Of a stretch of DNA of 64,000 bases, positions 25,340 through 34,320 are shown in pieces. Origin of the DNA: Mesotoga sp. BH458_6_3_2_1 (GTDB lineage: Bacteria > Thermotogota > Thermotogae > Petrotogales > Kosmotogaceae); NCBI RefSeq assembly GCF_003664995.1, contig NZ_JFHL01000027.1, positions 27,286 through 91,285 of the forward strand, given 5' to 3'. Position numbers and translations under genes: made by a program. Under the pieces are notes generated by a model. It was not told the DNA's origin. It saw only the letters and a program-made list of their open reading frames with translations, and did no database searches. Position 1 is the first letter of the stretch. Each line of letters starts with the position of its first letter.

Positions 25340-26267
25340 GCTGAGAAAGGCTATCCTTTCTAGGAGAGATGATTTCTTTTCCGTTCTCGAGAGTCTATCT
25401 GGAGCTATTCTAATTCTCTTTGACAACGAAGGCAACATCCTCGATCACAGCCCTTCTCTGATTTCTCTAGTCGAGAGAAGTGATACTCTCGTAGGCGAGA
25501 ACATATGCGATCTTGTGGTGGACAATTCCCAAGCTCTATTGAAGAGACATGGAGAGAAGCCTGTGAGAATCGGTCTTAACGATTCAAGATCGAACATTCA
25601 TCTAGTGAGCGGATTTGTCATGCTGGTCGACGAGTCAAGGAGGCTGTTTCTGGGCGTGAAGATCGGCCTTTCGGCCGGAGACATTATGGAGAGCATGTCG
25701 AAAGTTACGGATGAGCTCGCATCGCTAACGAGAGAGTTAGGGCGGAAGAACAAAGAGCTTCAGGCTGCAAATAAAGAGATAGAAAGACTGATGAACTGCG
25801 ATCCATTGACTGGATTGTCGAACAGGCGCGAGTTCATGAGCAGGCTCGATAAAGAGATAGAAAGCCTATGCTCGACCTGCAAACCTCTTTCAATAATTAT
25901 GGCAGACATAGACGACTTCAAGAAAGTCAACGACACTAGAGGCCACCCTGAGGGTGACAGAGTTCTGCAGCAGTTTGCCGATATCCTAAACGAGATAATC
26001 TCACCAAGGCGGACTACTGTGAGATACGGCGGTGAGGAATTTATCGTAATGCTTCCCGAAACAACTTCGAAAGAGGCTACCGAGATTGCCGAACAGGTCA
26101 GAAAGAACTTCGAGGAAGAGACTGAGAAAAAGCTCGGATTTACAGTCACGGCCAGCTTCGGGGTCGCCACATTTAAACCTTCAGACACGAAATCAAGCAT
26201 ACTGAAGCGAGTTGACGATGCTCTTTACAGTGCAAAATCCGGTGGAAAGAACAGAGTCGTGCATTGA
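25332..26267 (+). CDS. Diguanylate cyclase (PAS-like sensor, coiled coil, GGDEF)
   Basis: A 311-residue cytoplasmic enzyme that should make cyclic di-GMP from two GTP. Residues 1-115 look like a PAS domain (SGAILILFDNEGNILDHSPSLI...). Residues about 125-160 are a coiled coil (ELASLTRELGRKNKELQAANK). The GGDEF domain starts at DPLTGLSNRREF; its active-site loop is RYGGEEF. The positions that would hold the RxxD inhibitory site read S..R, so product inhibition is probably absent. The GTG at 25332 is preferred, overlapping the B12-protein stop by 8 bases; an in-frame TTG at 25293 is possible. The overlap suggests stoichiometric expression with the B12 sensor. Confidence 0.85.
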   Translation: MNELRKAILSRRDDFFSVLESLSGAILILFDNEGNILDHSPSLISLVERSDTLVGENICDLVVDNSQALLKRHGEKPVRIGLNDSRSNIHLVSGFVMLVDESRRLFLGVKIGLSAGDIMESMSKVTDELASLTRELGRKNKELQAANKEIERLMNCDPLTGLSNRREFMSRLDKEIESLCSTCKPLSIIMADIDDFKKVNDTRGHPEGDRVLQQFADILNEIISPRRTTVRYGGEEFIVMLPETTSKEATEIAEQVRKNFEEETEKKLGFTVTASFGVATFKPSDTKSSILKRVDDALYSAKSGGKNRVVH

Positions 26268-27420
26268 AATAGGTCACATCTGCTGACGAAGGCGAGTTTC
26301 CATTGAAAGAAGACGAAATGCTGACTCCGTCGGGAAGTGATGCTGCCTTTGGCAGAAAGCCTTCTCAGGTCCACCGTCAACGGTTCTCCGTCCTCCGAGT
26401 AGACCAAGAGCATAAGTGATACCGCTTTCAGCGGGAAGCATTCAGAAGCCAGTCAAAAGGCGAGAATCATCGCCGCCAGTGAAGGCTTCGCTTGCCGAGG
26501 CCAGTTCCGCTTCGCGGGGAAAGAGCAGCTGCAGATTGAAAGACACATTGCCACCTGTCGTGGACTCTTTAGCAAAGCGGTTTCAAAGAGTACACACCCC
26601 ACCGCAAGCGATCCCCCCGCTCGAGCGGGGATTTAGGAGCCGGACTTCAAGATGATCAGCTTAACGCGGACGAAAACCAGGTTGTCAGTCAACGGTCCTC
26701 CGTGCTTCGAAGAACACAGTCGCAATTTGCCTGTTTCAAGCTGCAAGCATAAGAACCACTGTGAGCTTAAAAGTGGAGAACCCGCTGATCGCTGTGAAGA
26801 CAACGCTGTCCGTCAATGGTTTTCCGAGAAGAGCCTGTCCTTCGATAAGATCAAAAAAACTAAAGAGGTCAGAGGTATGAGGGTAGACGTATGAAGATCA
26901 AGATCAAACATCCCATACCAACATCATGAACTATTATCAGCATCTTGTGTTCCGTAGCTCTTTTCGAACCCGCAACCCCGATCGTTTCAAAGCAAGATCC
27001 CGAAACAAGTTCGGGATGACTCTGAACAGGAGACCCCAAACAGGAGCCCTGAACAAGATCATTTCAGGACAGGCTCAGTGGGATGATAACTAACGGTTAT
27101 TGCGAAAACGCCCAATTCCGTCATTCCGACAAAGCTCCTGGTCGGAATCTTAATGCTATTGATTCAAGGCTCCTCTTGGCGAACGGAGAACCGCTCAACG
27201 TTCAACCAGTTTCTCTTGCTCTTACGAACCCCCGACCTCCGACCCCCAACCACGGTTTCCCAAAAACCCAGATCCCGAAACAAGTTAAAGATGACCGAGT
27301 GATGTTCTTGCGAAACCCGTGTCGCGATAACGAAGCGAGAAGACCTCAAAAGGTCACTACCGGGATGAGTGTGCAAACTATGGTGAGTAGCTTGGACTGA
27401 AGCAACAAAGCTTAAGAAAT
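26268..27420. repeat. Composite dispersed-repeat region (no gene)
   Basis: A mosaic of repeat modules. 26312-26355 holds two units of the 27-bp hairpin family (linkers GACGAAATGC and GAAGTGATGC; stem CTGCC/GGCAG at 26343-26355). AGCCTTCTCAGGTCCACCG at about 26358 recurs at about 51637 and, degraded, at 61.9 kb. Bases 26615-26635 form a CCCCGCTCGAGCGGGG stem. Bases 26800-26985 are nearly identical to 63236-63420. 26997-27017 is the palindrome ATCCCGAA-N5-TTCGGGAT, and 27123-27148 the ATTCCGAC/GTCGGAAT hairpin. A C-rich CCGACC tract and a damaged palindrome copy (27272-27292) follow. Short open frames here are shadows of repeats. Confidence 0.8.
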
Positions 27421-27904
27421 GAGTTTGTCCTTGTTCTGTTAATAATGTCTGATTAGAGCAATTCAGGCGGGTTTAGAAATGATAAGAATGGTTTATTCTG
27501 AAATAATCCAGAATTGTGGTTTTTTGTTTTCTTTATGGCAAGTAGTAAAATGAAGACGTTCTTTTACTGCCTAATCCTTTGCTTTTCCTCATGAGGAAGA
27601 GACTCAGAGTTAGATTTCTGAACTTATGAATTTGTGAGATTTCACTTCACTTGAAATCTTTCGACGAGAGAACTTAATACCTTATAGAACCAGGAGGTGA
27701 AAGAATCTCTGTCAAATAAGACTAAGTAAAACCATTATCTGAAAGCTAAGTAGATTAGTTTTGCAAGTTGCAATCTAAGCTCTTGAACTCCCGCCTTGGA
27801 GCGAAGAGTGTTTGGATTTGCCTGTATGAGTTGATTTCTAGGAATCATTGGAAAGCCAACAATAAGAAAAAGAATTCATTAATAAGCAGAACGGAGGTAT
27901 GCAA
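27421..27904. other. AT-rich leader region upstream of the DUF1508 gene
   Basis: About 480 AT-rich bases without a gene. An AGGAGGTGAAAGA ribosome-like site near 27692 is followed only by a ten-codon frame. The region could carry a promoter or small RNA, but nothing decisive is seen. Confidence 0.4.
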
Positions 27905-28090
27905 ATGGCAATGGAAAACGCAAAATTTGAGGTTTATGTGGATACGAAGGGCGAGTATAGATTTAGACTAAAAGCACCAAACGGCGAGATAATCGCTGCC
28001 AGTGAGGGCTATACGAGTAAGCAGGCTTGTTTGAATGGTATCGACGCGGTCAAGAAGTATGCTCCTCATGCGGACGTGGAAGAGGTCTAG
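27905..28090 (+). CDS. DUF1508 (YegP-like) small protein
   Basis: A 61-residue protein with a single DUF1508 unit: AKFEVYVDTKGEYRFRLKAPNGEIIAASEGYTSKQACLNGIDAVKK, matching the YegP family (FxxYxDxxGexRWRLxAxNGxxIAxSeGYxxkxaaxxGIxsVk). YegP proteins are small alpha/beta proteins, often in tandem copies, with unknown function and an association with stress responses. ATG 27905 is chosen because GGAGG ends seven bases upstream; the ATG at 27899 is too close to it. It stands alone between repeat and AT-rich DNA, next to the SIR2 gene region. Confidence 0.85.
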   Translation: MAMENAKFEVYVDTKGEYRFRLKAPNGEIIAASEGYTSKQACLNGIDAVKKYAPHADVEEV

Positions 28091-28898
28091 TTTGAGGATT
28101 AGATAGCTCTTTGAATTTCCAAGGCGGGAGGACTTTCCTGGAAGAATTTCGTACTTCGAGAGGTGTTTGCTACTTTGAATGGGAGTCTTAAGTTTTTCGA
28201 GGGACGACTAATAAGAAGCGACTGTCGGTATAAGTCTCTGAAGATTAGCAAACTCGTTCACATAAACGTGTGTCAGATAAGGCACACTTAGCTTAGAAAG
28301 AGTCTGGAACACACAGAAAGTTATCTCCGTTTAATTTTCAAAAGGTACGCGGTTGAAAACGCATTTCAAAACAAACACTCCCCACCGCTCAAGCGGGGAG
28401 TTAATATCAAGAGCAGAGAGATGAGTGAAGCGGTGTTTGTTTGATAATAATTGCTGATTCTGGAACTAAGGAAGAAGATGATGTGGGCAATGATGAGCCG
28501 TCAAAGCTGGCATTTAAGAGCGAAGATCGCGATTCTCGATTCTTGGGGTGTGAATGTTTCGCTTTCTCGTAGGCGAAGCGAATGTCAAAAAATGATCTTT
28601 GTCGTCTTATCTCGATTTTATCGGTTAATGTATCTTAAACTTTAAGCGGCTGACGGAGGACGCCCTTTCAAAGGTAAAGCGGTTCTTACATGTGAAATCG
28701 CAGTCCCGGAGGTCTGTTTGATCTCATAACCGAAATCGATCAATGCAACTGAATAACCGACCTATTATAACTAGATTGAAACCAAGGCGAGATTTTTTCT
28801 ACAGAAGTGGTCTTTCTTGCTTGAAGTTGTGATAAAATCACGATAGTAGACGGAGTCAAGATTGTACCAGATACCTGTAAACAGGAGGGGTGATCATT
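28091..28898. other. Long gene-free interval with a GC hairpin
   Basis: About 800 bases without a credible gene. CTCCCC...CCGCTCAAGCGGGGAG near 28378-28399 forms a stable hairpin of the same type as those at about 26620 and 63955. Scattered short frames, including one at 28441-28572, lack ribosome sites. The base composition shifts between purine-rich and AT-rich, suggesting decayed genes. Confidence 0.5.
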
Positions 28899-29069
28899 AT
28901 GTCAAGAATGGTATTGATGCTCGCCGGTGTGGTAGTCCTGGTTATGGCTCTTCTAGCCTCATTCAACATCGGAACCGTTGTAGAGCCCGTCTGGCACGTT
29001 ATATTCAAATGGATCGGCGGTGCTATTATGGTCCTTGTCGCCTATATGGACAAGGGTAAGAAGACTTAG
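28899..29069 (+). CDS. Small membrane protein, 56 residues
   Basis: ATG at 28899 preceded by AGGAGGGG. The product has two hydrophobic stretches: LMLAGVVVLVMALLASFNIG (about 5-24) and WHVIFKWIGGAIMVLVAYM (about 32-50), with a basic DKGKKT tail. A clear Rho-independent terminator follows, supporting a real transcription unit. No family is recognised. Small two-helix proteins of this kind often modulate membrane complexes or respond to envelope stress, but nothing here indicates the partner. Confidence 0.75.
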   Translation: MSRMVLMLAGVVVLVMALLASFNIGTVVEPVWHVIFKWIGGAIMVLVAYMDKGKKT

Positions 29070-29090
29070 TCGAACTCTAAATATTTAGAG

Positions 29091-29113
29091 GCCCGGAGGA
29101 TTCTCCGGGCTGT
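29091..29113 (+). terminator. Rho-independent terminator of the 56-residue protein gene
   Basis: GCCCGGAG (29091-29098) pairs with CTCCGGGC (29103-29110) around GATT, followed by TGTTTATTT. It lies 21 bases past the stop codon. Confidence 0.85.
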
Positions 29114-29154
29114 TTATTTGTGATATCTCGTTATGATTCCTTTCGTTTGAAGCT

Positions 29155-29313
29155 TCACTTTCTTATTTCAAGTTCTTTCAGTATCTCTAGCGCTTCTTGA
29201 AGCTCTACATTTGGCACATCATACTGGTCGCCACGGCGGTCTTCCTCTTCAACAAAGAACTCCGGTATTACATTGTGCCTGCGAATCAAATTCCGTTCCG
29301 AGACTGTGAGGCG
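29155..29313 (-). other. In-frame open continuation of the SIR2 gene past its TAG stop
   Basis: Directly after the TAG at 29314-29316 the same frame stays open for 52 sense codons, ending at TGA (29155-29157). The encoded stretch is rich in charged and helical residues (VPNVELQEALEILKELEIRK at the end) and looks like genuine protein. It has no ATG; a TTG inside it (at about 29287) lacks a good ribosome site. Either the stop is a recent nonsense mutation that removed the last 52 residues of a roughly 746-residue protein, or this is a separate small gene with an unusual start. Confidence 0.5.
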
Positions 29314-31395
29314 CTACGACCGTTCTTTTTCTTCAAGTGCTTCGATTAATCCTCTGATTTCGGGGGAGTCGACTCCTGACTTTTCGATTGCCGAAAGGAT
29401 CGCTCCGAAAGCAGGATTTGATCTCTGAACGCTACTAAGATCAGATATTCTGCAAAGCCTCTCTAGTTCTCTTTCAATAGTCTCAACGACTTTCATTCTA
29501 AGTGATCTGGAGACTTTTCGAAGCGAGTTAGAGATGATCTTCGCGGTTTCTGCTTTCAGAACGGGATTTATCAGCCATCCATTGTCCAGGACGGTCATGA
29601 TGCGGCAGTCGTCCGAGTATAAAGGATCTTCGGATACAGCATACAGCAGCATACGCCAGAGGATAGGAGCCCTGGATCGCCTCCACCATTCGTAATAGAA
29701 GTCCCTGTCTTTGTTGTCGGTTTTTATCAAGTGAAGGATCGTATCACGTACGAGATCTATATAGATATGAAGCCATTCCGGGTTTGACTCCGGCTCGCTC
29801 TCTTCGATGGTCTTTCTCGCGCTGCAGATGCTGTCGTACTCTCTTAAGGAGCTATTAGTTACCGACATGTCTGTGACGGCCTTCATTAGTTGCGAAGTCA
29901 GAATCGAAAGGATGTCTTCGTGTAGAGTGTCAAGGTTCGGTTCAATGATTTCAGACCAGAATCTCTTCAAGCAATCGGCTTCTACAAGAGGTTCAAGATC
30001 GTATTGCCTGTGAAAGAGGGAAAGCTTCGCTGGTTTTCCAGTCTGCGAAAGAGAGAAGAAGTTCTGAATGGCCTTCGCTACTATCCAAGGGTTTGCGGAG
30101 ACATCGACCTTCTTCAGGGCTTTCAGCATTGCGAGACCCGGTGTTTCTCCTTTGTGCCAGTTGTTGAGGATCAGATTCAACCATTCTGCCTGACAGGTAT
30201 CTGGAATCTCCAGATCACTGTCTGCCATATGTTCCACGATTGAAGAGACCAGATATGGGTTCAAGGATGATCTTCTGGAGACCAAAAAAGTCAAGTGTTC
30301 CTGGCGACTGCTTCCGAAAGCGGTTTTTACGAACCAGCGGGTGAGAGACTTCTCGATCTCTGTGAGAGTCCCTTCCTCTCGGAAGAGATTGTCCAACATC
30401 GCCTTTGAATCGAGCCATTCCACCCATTCGAAGTCCTCTGCGAAACGACAAAAGATCACAGTGAGGTCTTCGCGGTTGAGACAGTATGTTAGGTAGCTGT
30501 CGACCTTTTGATCCTTAGTAGGTTTCTTGCAGGCAATGCTTTCAATTCTTTCGGTATGGGTTTCAATATCTGAACTGGCCAGGGAAGTCCAGTTTTCAAG
30601 AGCCTTCTGGAGTTCGTAATGCACTTTCTTCTTTTCGGGTGAAAGTGGATATGAAACGGGAATCACGTTGATCTCTTTCCACCTCTCGGCATCGCTGGCG
30701 CTGACAAGCGCGTATCTGTTCGATTGCCTTATGTCCAGCCCTCTTGCGAGGTAATCGACTATGGTATCTCTATGGCTGTACCCTATGAAGAGAATCGTGT
30801 AATCCGATAGGTAAAGGTCCCTAAGAAAGTCCCTCGCCCAACCCTCGGTGAGGTAAGCTCTTCCGAAGTCCCTGTTCGTAACAACAAGCCACCTTGAATC
30901 CTGTTCCACGTTTCCGTGAAGATATACTATTCCCCTGAAGTCGTCGCCCCTCGGTAGAGCGGGCGCTCTGAAGATGTCGAAGCCGTCGTATCTCTCTCCG
31001 TAATTCTTCAAGACGGTTAGAAAGTGAGCGTCGTAATTTGTCGTTACAATTTTGAGGTCCCGGGCGCTTTTGAATAGAAGAGGAATAAGGCTGTGAAGCT
31101 GTGATGGCCTGGAAGTTTGTTCACTCATTATCTGCTTCACCATTTCGTGGACGCCCAGTCCGCCATTCTTAGAGTTGAGACTGCCGAGAAAGACGTCCGG
31201 AGGTTGGACTCGCTGCTGTTTGACGTAGTATTTTTGACCGTAGCTTTTCGCTACGGCCTTTGCTAGATCGACAAAACCGGGTATGTTTGACGGCGAGGCC
31301 ATCGAAACACCGGCACCCGCGAAGACTACCAGCCTTTCTTCCTCCTGCGCCCTTATTAGTTCTGTCGGAATATCTACATGGTCTGTTAAGAGCAT
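29314..31395 (-). CDS. SIR2-domain protein, probable defence NADase
   Basis: A soluble protein of about 693 residues. The N-terminal 270 residues are a SIR2-like fold: VVFAGAGVSMASPSNIPGF (NAD-binding GAGxS loop), VTTNYD with the catalytic-site Asn, YLHGNV with the conserved His, and ILFIGYSHRD near the domain end. The remaining 420 residues are helical and match nothing I recognise. SIR2 domains with long helical C termini occur in anti-phage systems (DSR-type, ThsA, SIR2-HerA), where they deplete NAD after infection. No partner gene is adjacent, so a single-gene system is the best guess. ATG 31395 is preferred over GTG 31407 because GGGAGG lies between them. The AT-rich upstream DNA suggests transfer. 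See the in-frame continuation downstream. Confidence 0.75.
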   Translation of the reverse strand: MLLTDHVDIPTELIRAQEEERLVVFAGAGVSMASPSNIPGFVDLAKAVAKSYGQKYYVKQQRVQPPDVFLGSLNSKNGGLGVHEMVKQIMSEQTSRPSQLHSLIPLLFKSARDLKIVTTNYDAHFLTVLKNYGERYDGFDIFRAPALPRGDDFRGIVYLHGNVEQDSRWLVVTNRDFGRAYLTEGWARDFLRDLYLSDYTILFIGYSHRDTIVDYLARGLDIRQSNRYALVSASDAERWKEINVIPVSYPLSPEKKKVHYELQKALENWTSLASSDIETHTERIESIACKKPTKDQKVDSYLTYCLNREDLTVIFCRFAEDFEWVEWLDSKAMLDNLFREEGTLTEIEKSLTRWFVKTAFGSSRQEHLTFLVSRRSSLNPYLVSSIVEHMADSDLEIPDTCQAEWLNLILNNWHKGETPGLAMLKALKKVDVSANPWIVAKAIQNFFSLSQTGKPAKLSLFHRQYDLEPLVEADCLKRFWSEIIEPNLDTLHEDILSILTSQLMKAVTDMSVTNSSLREYDSICSARKTIEESEPESNPEWLHIYIDLVRDTILHLIKTDNKDRDFYYEWWRRSRAPILWRMLLYAVSEDPLYSDDCRIMTVLDNGWLINPVLKAETAKIISNSLRKVSRSLRMKVVETIERELERLCRISDLSSVQRSNPAFGAILSAIEKSGVDSPEIRGLIEALEEKERS

Positions 31396-32126
31396 TATTC
31401 CTCCCACTGTCTTTTCTCTTAAGAAGTCTTATTCACAGATTGAAACTAGTTTCTGAGCAAATCTTCATCAATGAAATGATACTCCATTGCTGCAGCCAGT
31501 GTTTAGAAACAGCCGATAATAGAGACTCTGACTGAATTAAGCGTAAGGCCTGATTTGAAGCGATGTCATACTATCGACTGATATTTGGCTAGCGCTACTG
31601 ATCGTCAGATTACCCAAACAATAAATCGAAATTAAATATTTCAAATAACACTAATATAATTATGATTTTAAGTTACATTATGGAAATGATAACAATTATA
31701 GTTCAAAATATACTCCTTAAATCTCGATCTGGCTCAATCAATTGTTAATGATGTAACTTTTGTTATTAAGTACTGAATTTGGGAACCTTTCAGATTTGCT
31801 ATCAATGAGTTTTTTTATTCAAATGATTATTCTACAATGACTTTCAGATAAGGCTTTTAGAATAAACATACATTAGAATTCAATTCATTTAAATTGCACG
31901 AGTTGAAATAAGGATGAATGAAGCCGCTCGAACAGGCAAAACTCGGACGTATTTTCTCGCTATGATGCTAAACTGAAGTCAAGGAATGAAATACGCCCCT
32001 CTCCTTCACTCACTCAGCGCTTCATATCGAGTTATGGCTCCTTGCGATTATTATAAAAGCTTTTTGGAAATCACATAATGATTCTGTGTAAGATTACCAA
32101 TTGTTGTTAATGGAGGAGGGATGAGG
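31396..32126. other. Very AT-rich intergenic region
   Basis: About 730 bases between divergent genes. From about 31600 to 31900 the sequence is dominated by A and T (runs such as AAATTAAATATTTCAAATAA), clearly unlike the flanking genes. No gene or RNA is visible. It must hold the promoters for the SIR2 gene and the lipoprotein gene. GGAGGAGGG at 32112-32120 is the ribosome site for the latter. Confidence 0.6.
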
Positions 32127-34232
32127 ATGAAAAGAGCTTATGTGTATGCTGTGGTATTGCTGCTTCTCGTAATGATTACCGGTTGTCCTTCATTCTGGAA
32201 ATCGGCCGATGCCACTTTAAAGAAGCTTATGTACAACGGAGTTGAAGTTCCCGAATTCAGTGCGAAGAAGACCTCGTATTCGATTGTACTCCCGGCGGGC
32301 ACTACGGAACCGCCCACTGTCACGGCCGTTCCAGCAGTTGAAGGGGTAAATATAGTTGTTACTGATGCAGAGACGCTTCCCGGGACTGCAACGGTAATCG
32401 TCACTTCCCTTAATGGAAAGGCAAGTCTAACTTACAGTATCTTCTTTACAGTGAAGGTAGTGATCTCGATTGTGGCCGATCCCACTGATGGAGGAGAATT
32501 CAGCGGAGACGGAGAATACGTCTACGGGGATCTCGTAACTATAGTGGCCACACCATCCATTCATCACACTTTTAGTGGATGGTTTCTTGACGAACCTGAA
32601 GAAGTGAGTTTTGAGGAGAGCGGTGACGACCCAATATACACCGATCCGGTCGCCTCTTTCCCGGCTCTAAAGGATGTAAGTCTTTTGGTGGGATTCAATC
32701 CAATGGAATACACCTTCAATCTTGTGCCTGTTCCTCCTGAAGGTGGTGAAGTGGCCGGCGGAGGCGCTGTGAATTATGGTGACTCTGTAGGTTTGAGCGC
32801 GCTGTCTAATGAAGGCTATGGCTTTGCGGGATGGTGGATAGACGGCTATATGTTCAGTGATCAGGCCGCTGATCTGGTTAGTACAGTGGAAATTCTCAGT
32901 CATACGGCATGCATTACCTGTACGGAATACACCGTTGAGGGGAGATTCGATCCTTCGGCCCCTAAGTGGCAATTAGACATTACTATTGAAGCGACTCCGG
33001 TTGATGGTGGTGAGACCTGGGGCGAGGGAGTGTATCCGTACGGTAGTTATGTGACTGTCGGGGCGACACCTTCAGATCATTTCAATTTCGATGGGTGGTA
33101 CGTCGGTGGGGAAGAGCTAAGCCAGGGCGCTACTTACACTTTCCCGGCAAATGACTGGTACACTGAGGGAATAACATACACCGCGCTTCCCTTACAGGGA
33201 GTGTTTGTAGACATAATATACACATTCAATGCGGTTGCCGAACCTCCTGAAGGCGGAACGGCGAGCGGCGGAGGAACAGCCAAATACGGTGATCACGTTT
33301 CATTCCTGGCCGCACCCAATGAATCCTACACTTTTGAGGGCTGGTACTATGGTGAAGAGAACATGAGCGGATCGCCAAGCTTCACCCTTGACACCGCCAG
33401 CTTCCTGGATACCCATACGCTTCCCGTAACAAGCACAGAATCCAGCTTCATTTTTACGGCGAAGTTCCAACCCCAGACGCCGCCTCCTGGATGGCTTATG
33501 ATTACGATCGATGCTTCACCGACTGACAAAGGTGAGGTGAGCGGCGCCGGAAAGTATTCGTATGGAGAAGAAGTCACACTCGGAGCGACACCGATTGATC
33601 ATTTTGATTTTGGAGGTTGGTACACTGATGGGGAAATGTTGAGTGAGGATCTTCCATACACATTCAACACCTCCAACTGGCTAATAACAGAAGATGTGAC
33701 CAAAACTCTCCCGGTAGAGGCCTGGTTCCCGCCGGTCTTCTATCATTTCAACGTAGTTGCAAATCCTCCCGAAGGCGGGGAAGTCATGGAAAGTGGTGTA
33801 TTCATTTACGGCGATCCTATGACGCTGGGTGCAATTCCTAATGACAATTACGTATTCAGGAACTGGACTTTCGAGGGAGCTGAGTTCAGCGATAATCCAT
33901 TGTGGGAAGGGAATTCCACCTTCTTCCTTGCTAGATCGACTTGTATCGGCTGCACTGAATTCACCATAGTCGGCAATTTCGACCTGGATGTGCCCGACAC
34001 AATTACTGTGAACTTGAGATCTGAACCACCGGAAGGCGGTCAAGTTAGCGGAGGAGGTCAATTCCCAAAGGGGTCGAGCACGGTTATAAGTGCGATGCCG
34101 AATCCCGGATATGGATTTAGTGTCTGGTGCTACGATCCGTGCGAGAGCGTCTTTAGTGAGAGTCAGACTCTGACTATAAGCAATCTGCAGGAAGATATTA
34201 GCCTGTTTGCATCATTCCATCCGCTTAACTAG
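32127..34232 (+). CDS. Lipoprotein with seven InlB/Flg_new-type beta repeats
   Basis: A surface lipoprotein of 701 residues. The signal peptide ends in the lipobox ITGC. Residues about 28-105 form a cadherin-like beta-sandwich domain (ATLKKLMYNGVEVPEFS...). Seven repeats of 80-90 residues follow, each with the signature P.(D/E)GGE..G.G.Y.YGD.V...A.P...Y.F.GW. They alternate between two subtypes: A-type (PTDGGE, ATP..HF.F.GWY) and B-type (PPEGGEV, PN..Y.F.GW), in the order A-B-A-B-A-B-B. B-type repeats 2 and 6 contain CxxC (CITC, CIGC), and repeat 7 has CYDPC. ATG 32127 is chosen because GGAGGAGGG ends six bases upstream. Likely an adhesin-like or surface-binding protein. Confidence 0.85.
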   Translation: MKRAYVYAVVLLLLVMITGCPSFWKSADATLKKLMYNGVEVPEFSAKKTSYSIVLPAGTTEPPTVTAVPAVEGVNIVVTDAETLPGTATVIVTSLNGKASLTYSIFFTVKVVISIVADPTDGGEFSGDGEYVYGDLVTIVATPSIHHTFSGWFLDEPEEVSFEESGDDPIYTDPVASFPALKDVSLLVGFNPMEYTFNLVPVPPEGGEVAGGGAVNYGDSVGLSALSNEGYGFAGWWIDGYMFSDQAADLVSTVEILSHTACITCTEYTVEGRFDPSAPKWQLDITIEATPVDGGETWGEGVYPYGSYVTVGATPSDHFNFDGWYVGGEELSQGATYTFPANDWYTEGITYTALPLQGVFVDIIYTFNAVAEPPEGGTASGGGTAKYGDHVSFLAAPNESYTFEGWYYGEENMSGSPSFTLDTASFLDTHTLPVTSTESSFIFTAKFQPQTPPPGWLMITIDASPTDKGEVSGAGKYSYGEEVTLGATPIDHFDFGGWYTDGEMLSEDLPYTFNTSNWLITEDVTKTLPVEAWFPPVFYHFNVVANPPEGGEVMESGVFIYGDPMTLGAIPNDNYVFRNWTFEGAEFSDNPLWEGNSTFFLARSTCIGCTEFTIVGNFDLDVPDTITVNLRSEPPEGGQVSGGGQFPKGSSTVISAMPNPGYGFSVWCYDPCESVFSESQTLTISNLQEDISLFASFHPLN

Positions 34233-34320
34233 AACCTCTCTGCGTGTGAAAGCAAAGCATTGTTGATTCATTTTGAGAATTGTGACATATAGACTGAAGA
34301 CAGGAGTATCGGATAATTTA

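Noticed and set aside
28441..28572. 43-codon frame starting IIIADSGTKEED, reminiscent of a kinase N terminus
   Set aside because: TTG start without a ribosome site, quick loss of any family pattern, surrounded by decayed DNA. Too weak to report as a gene.
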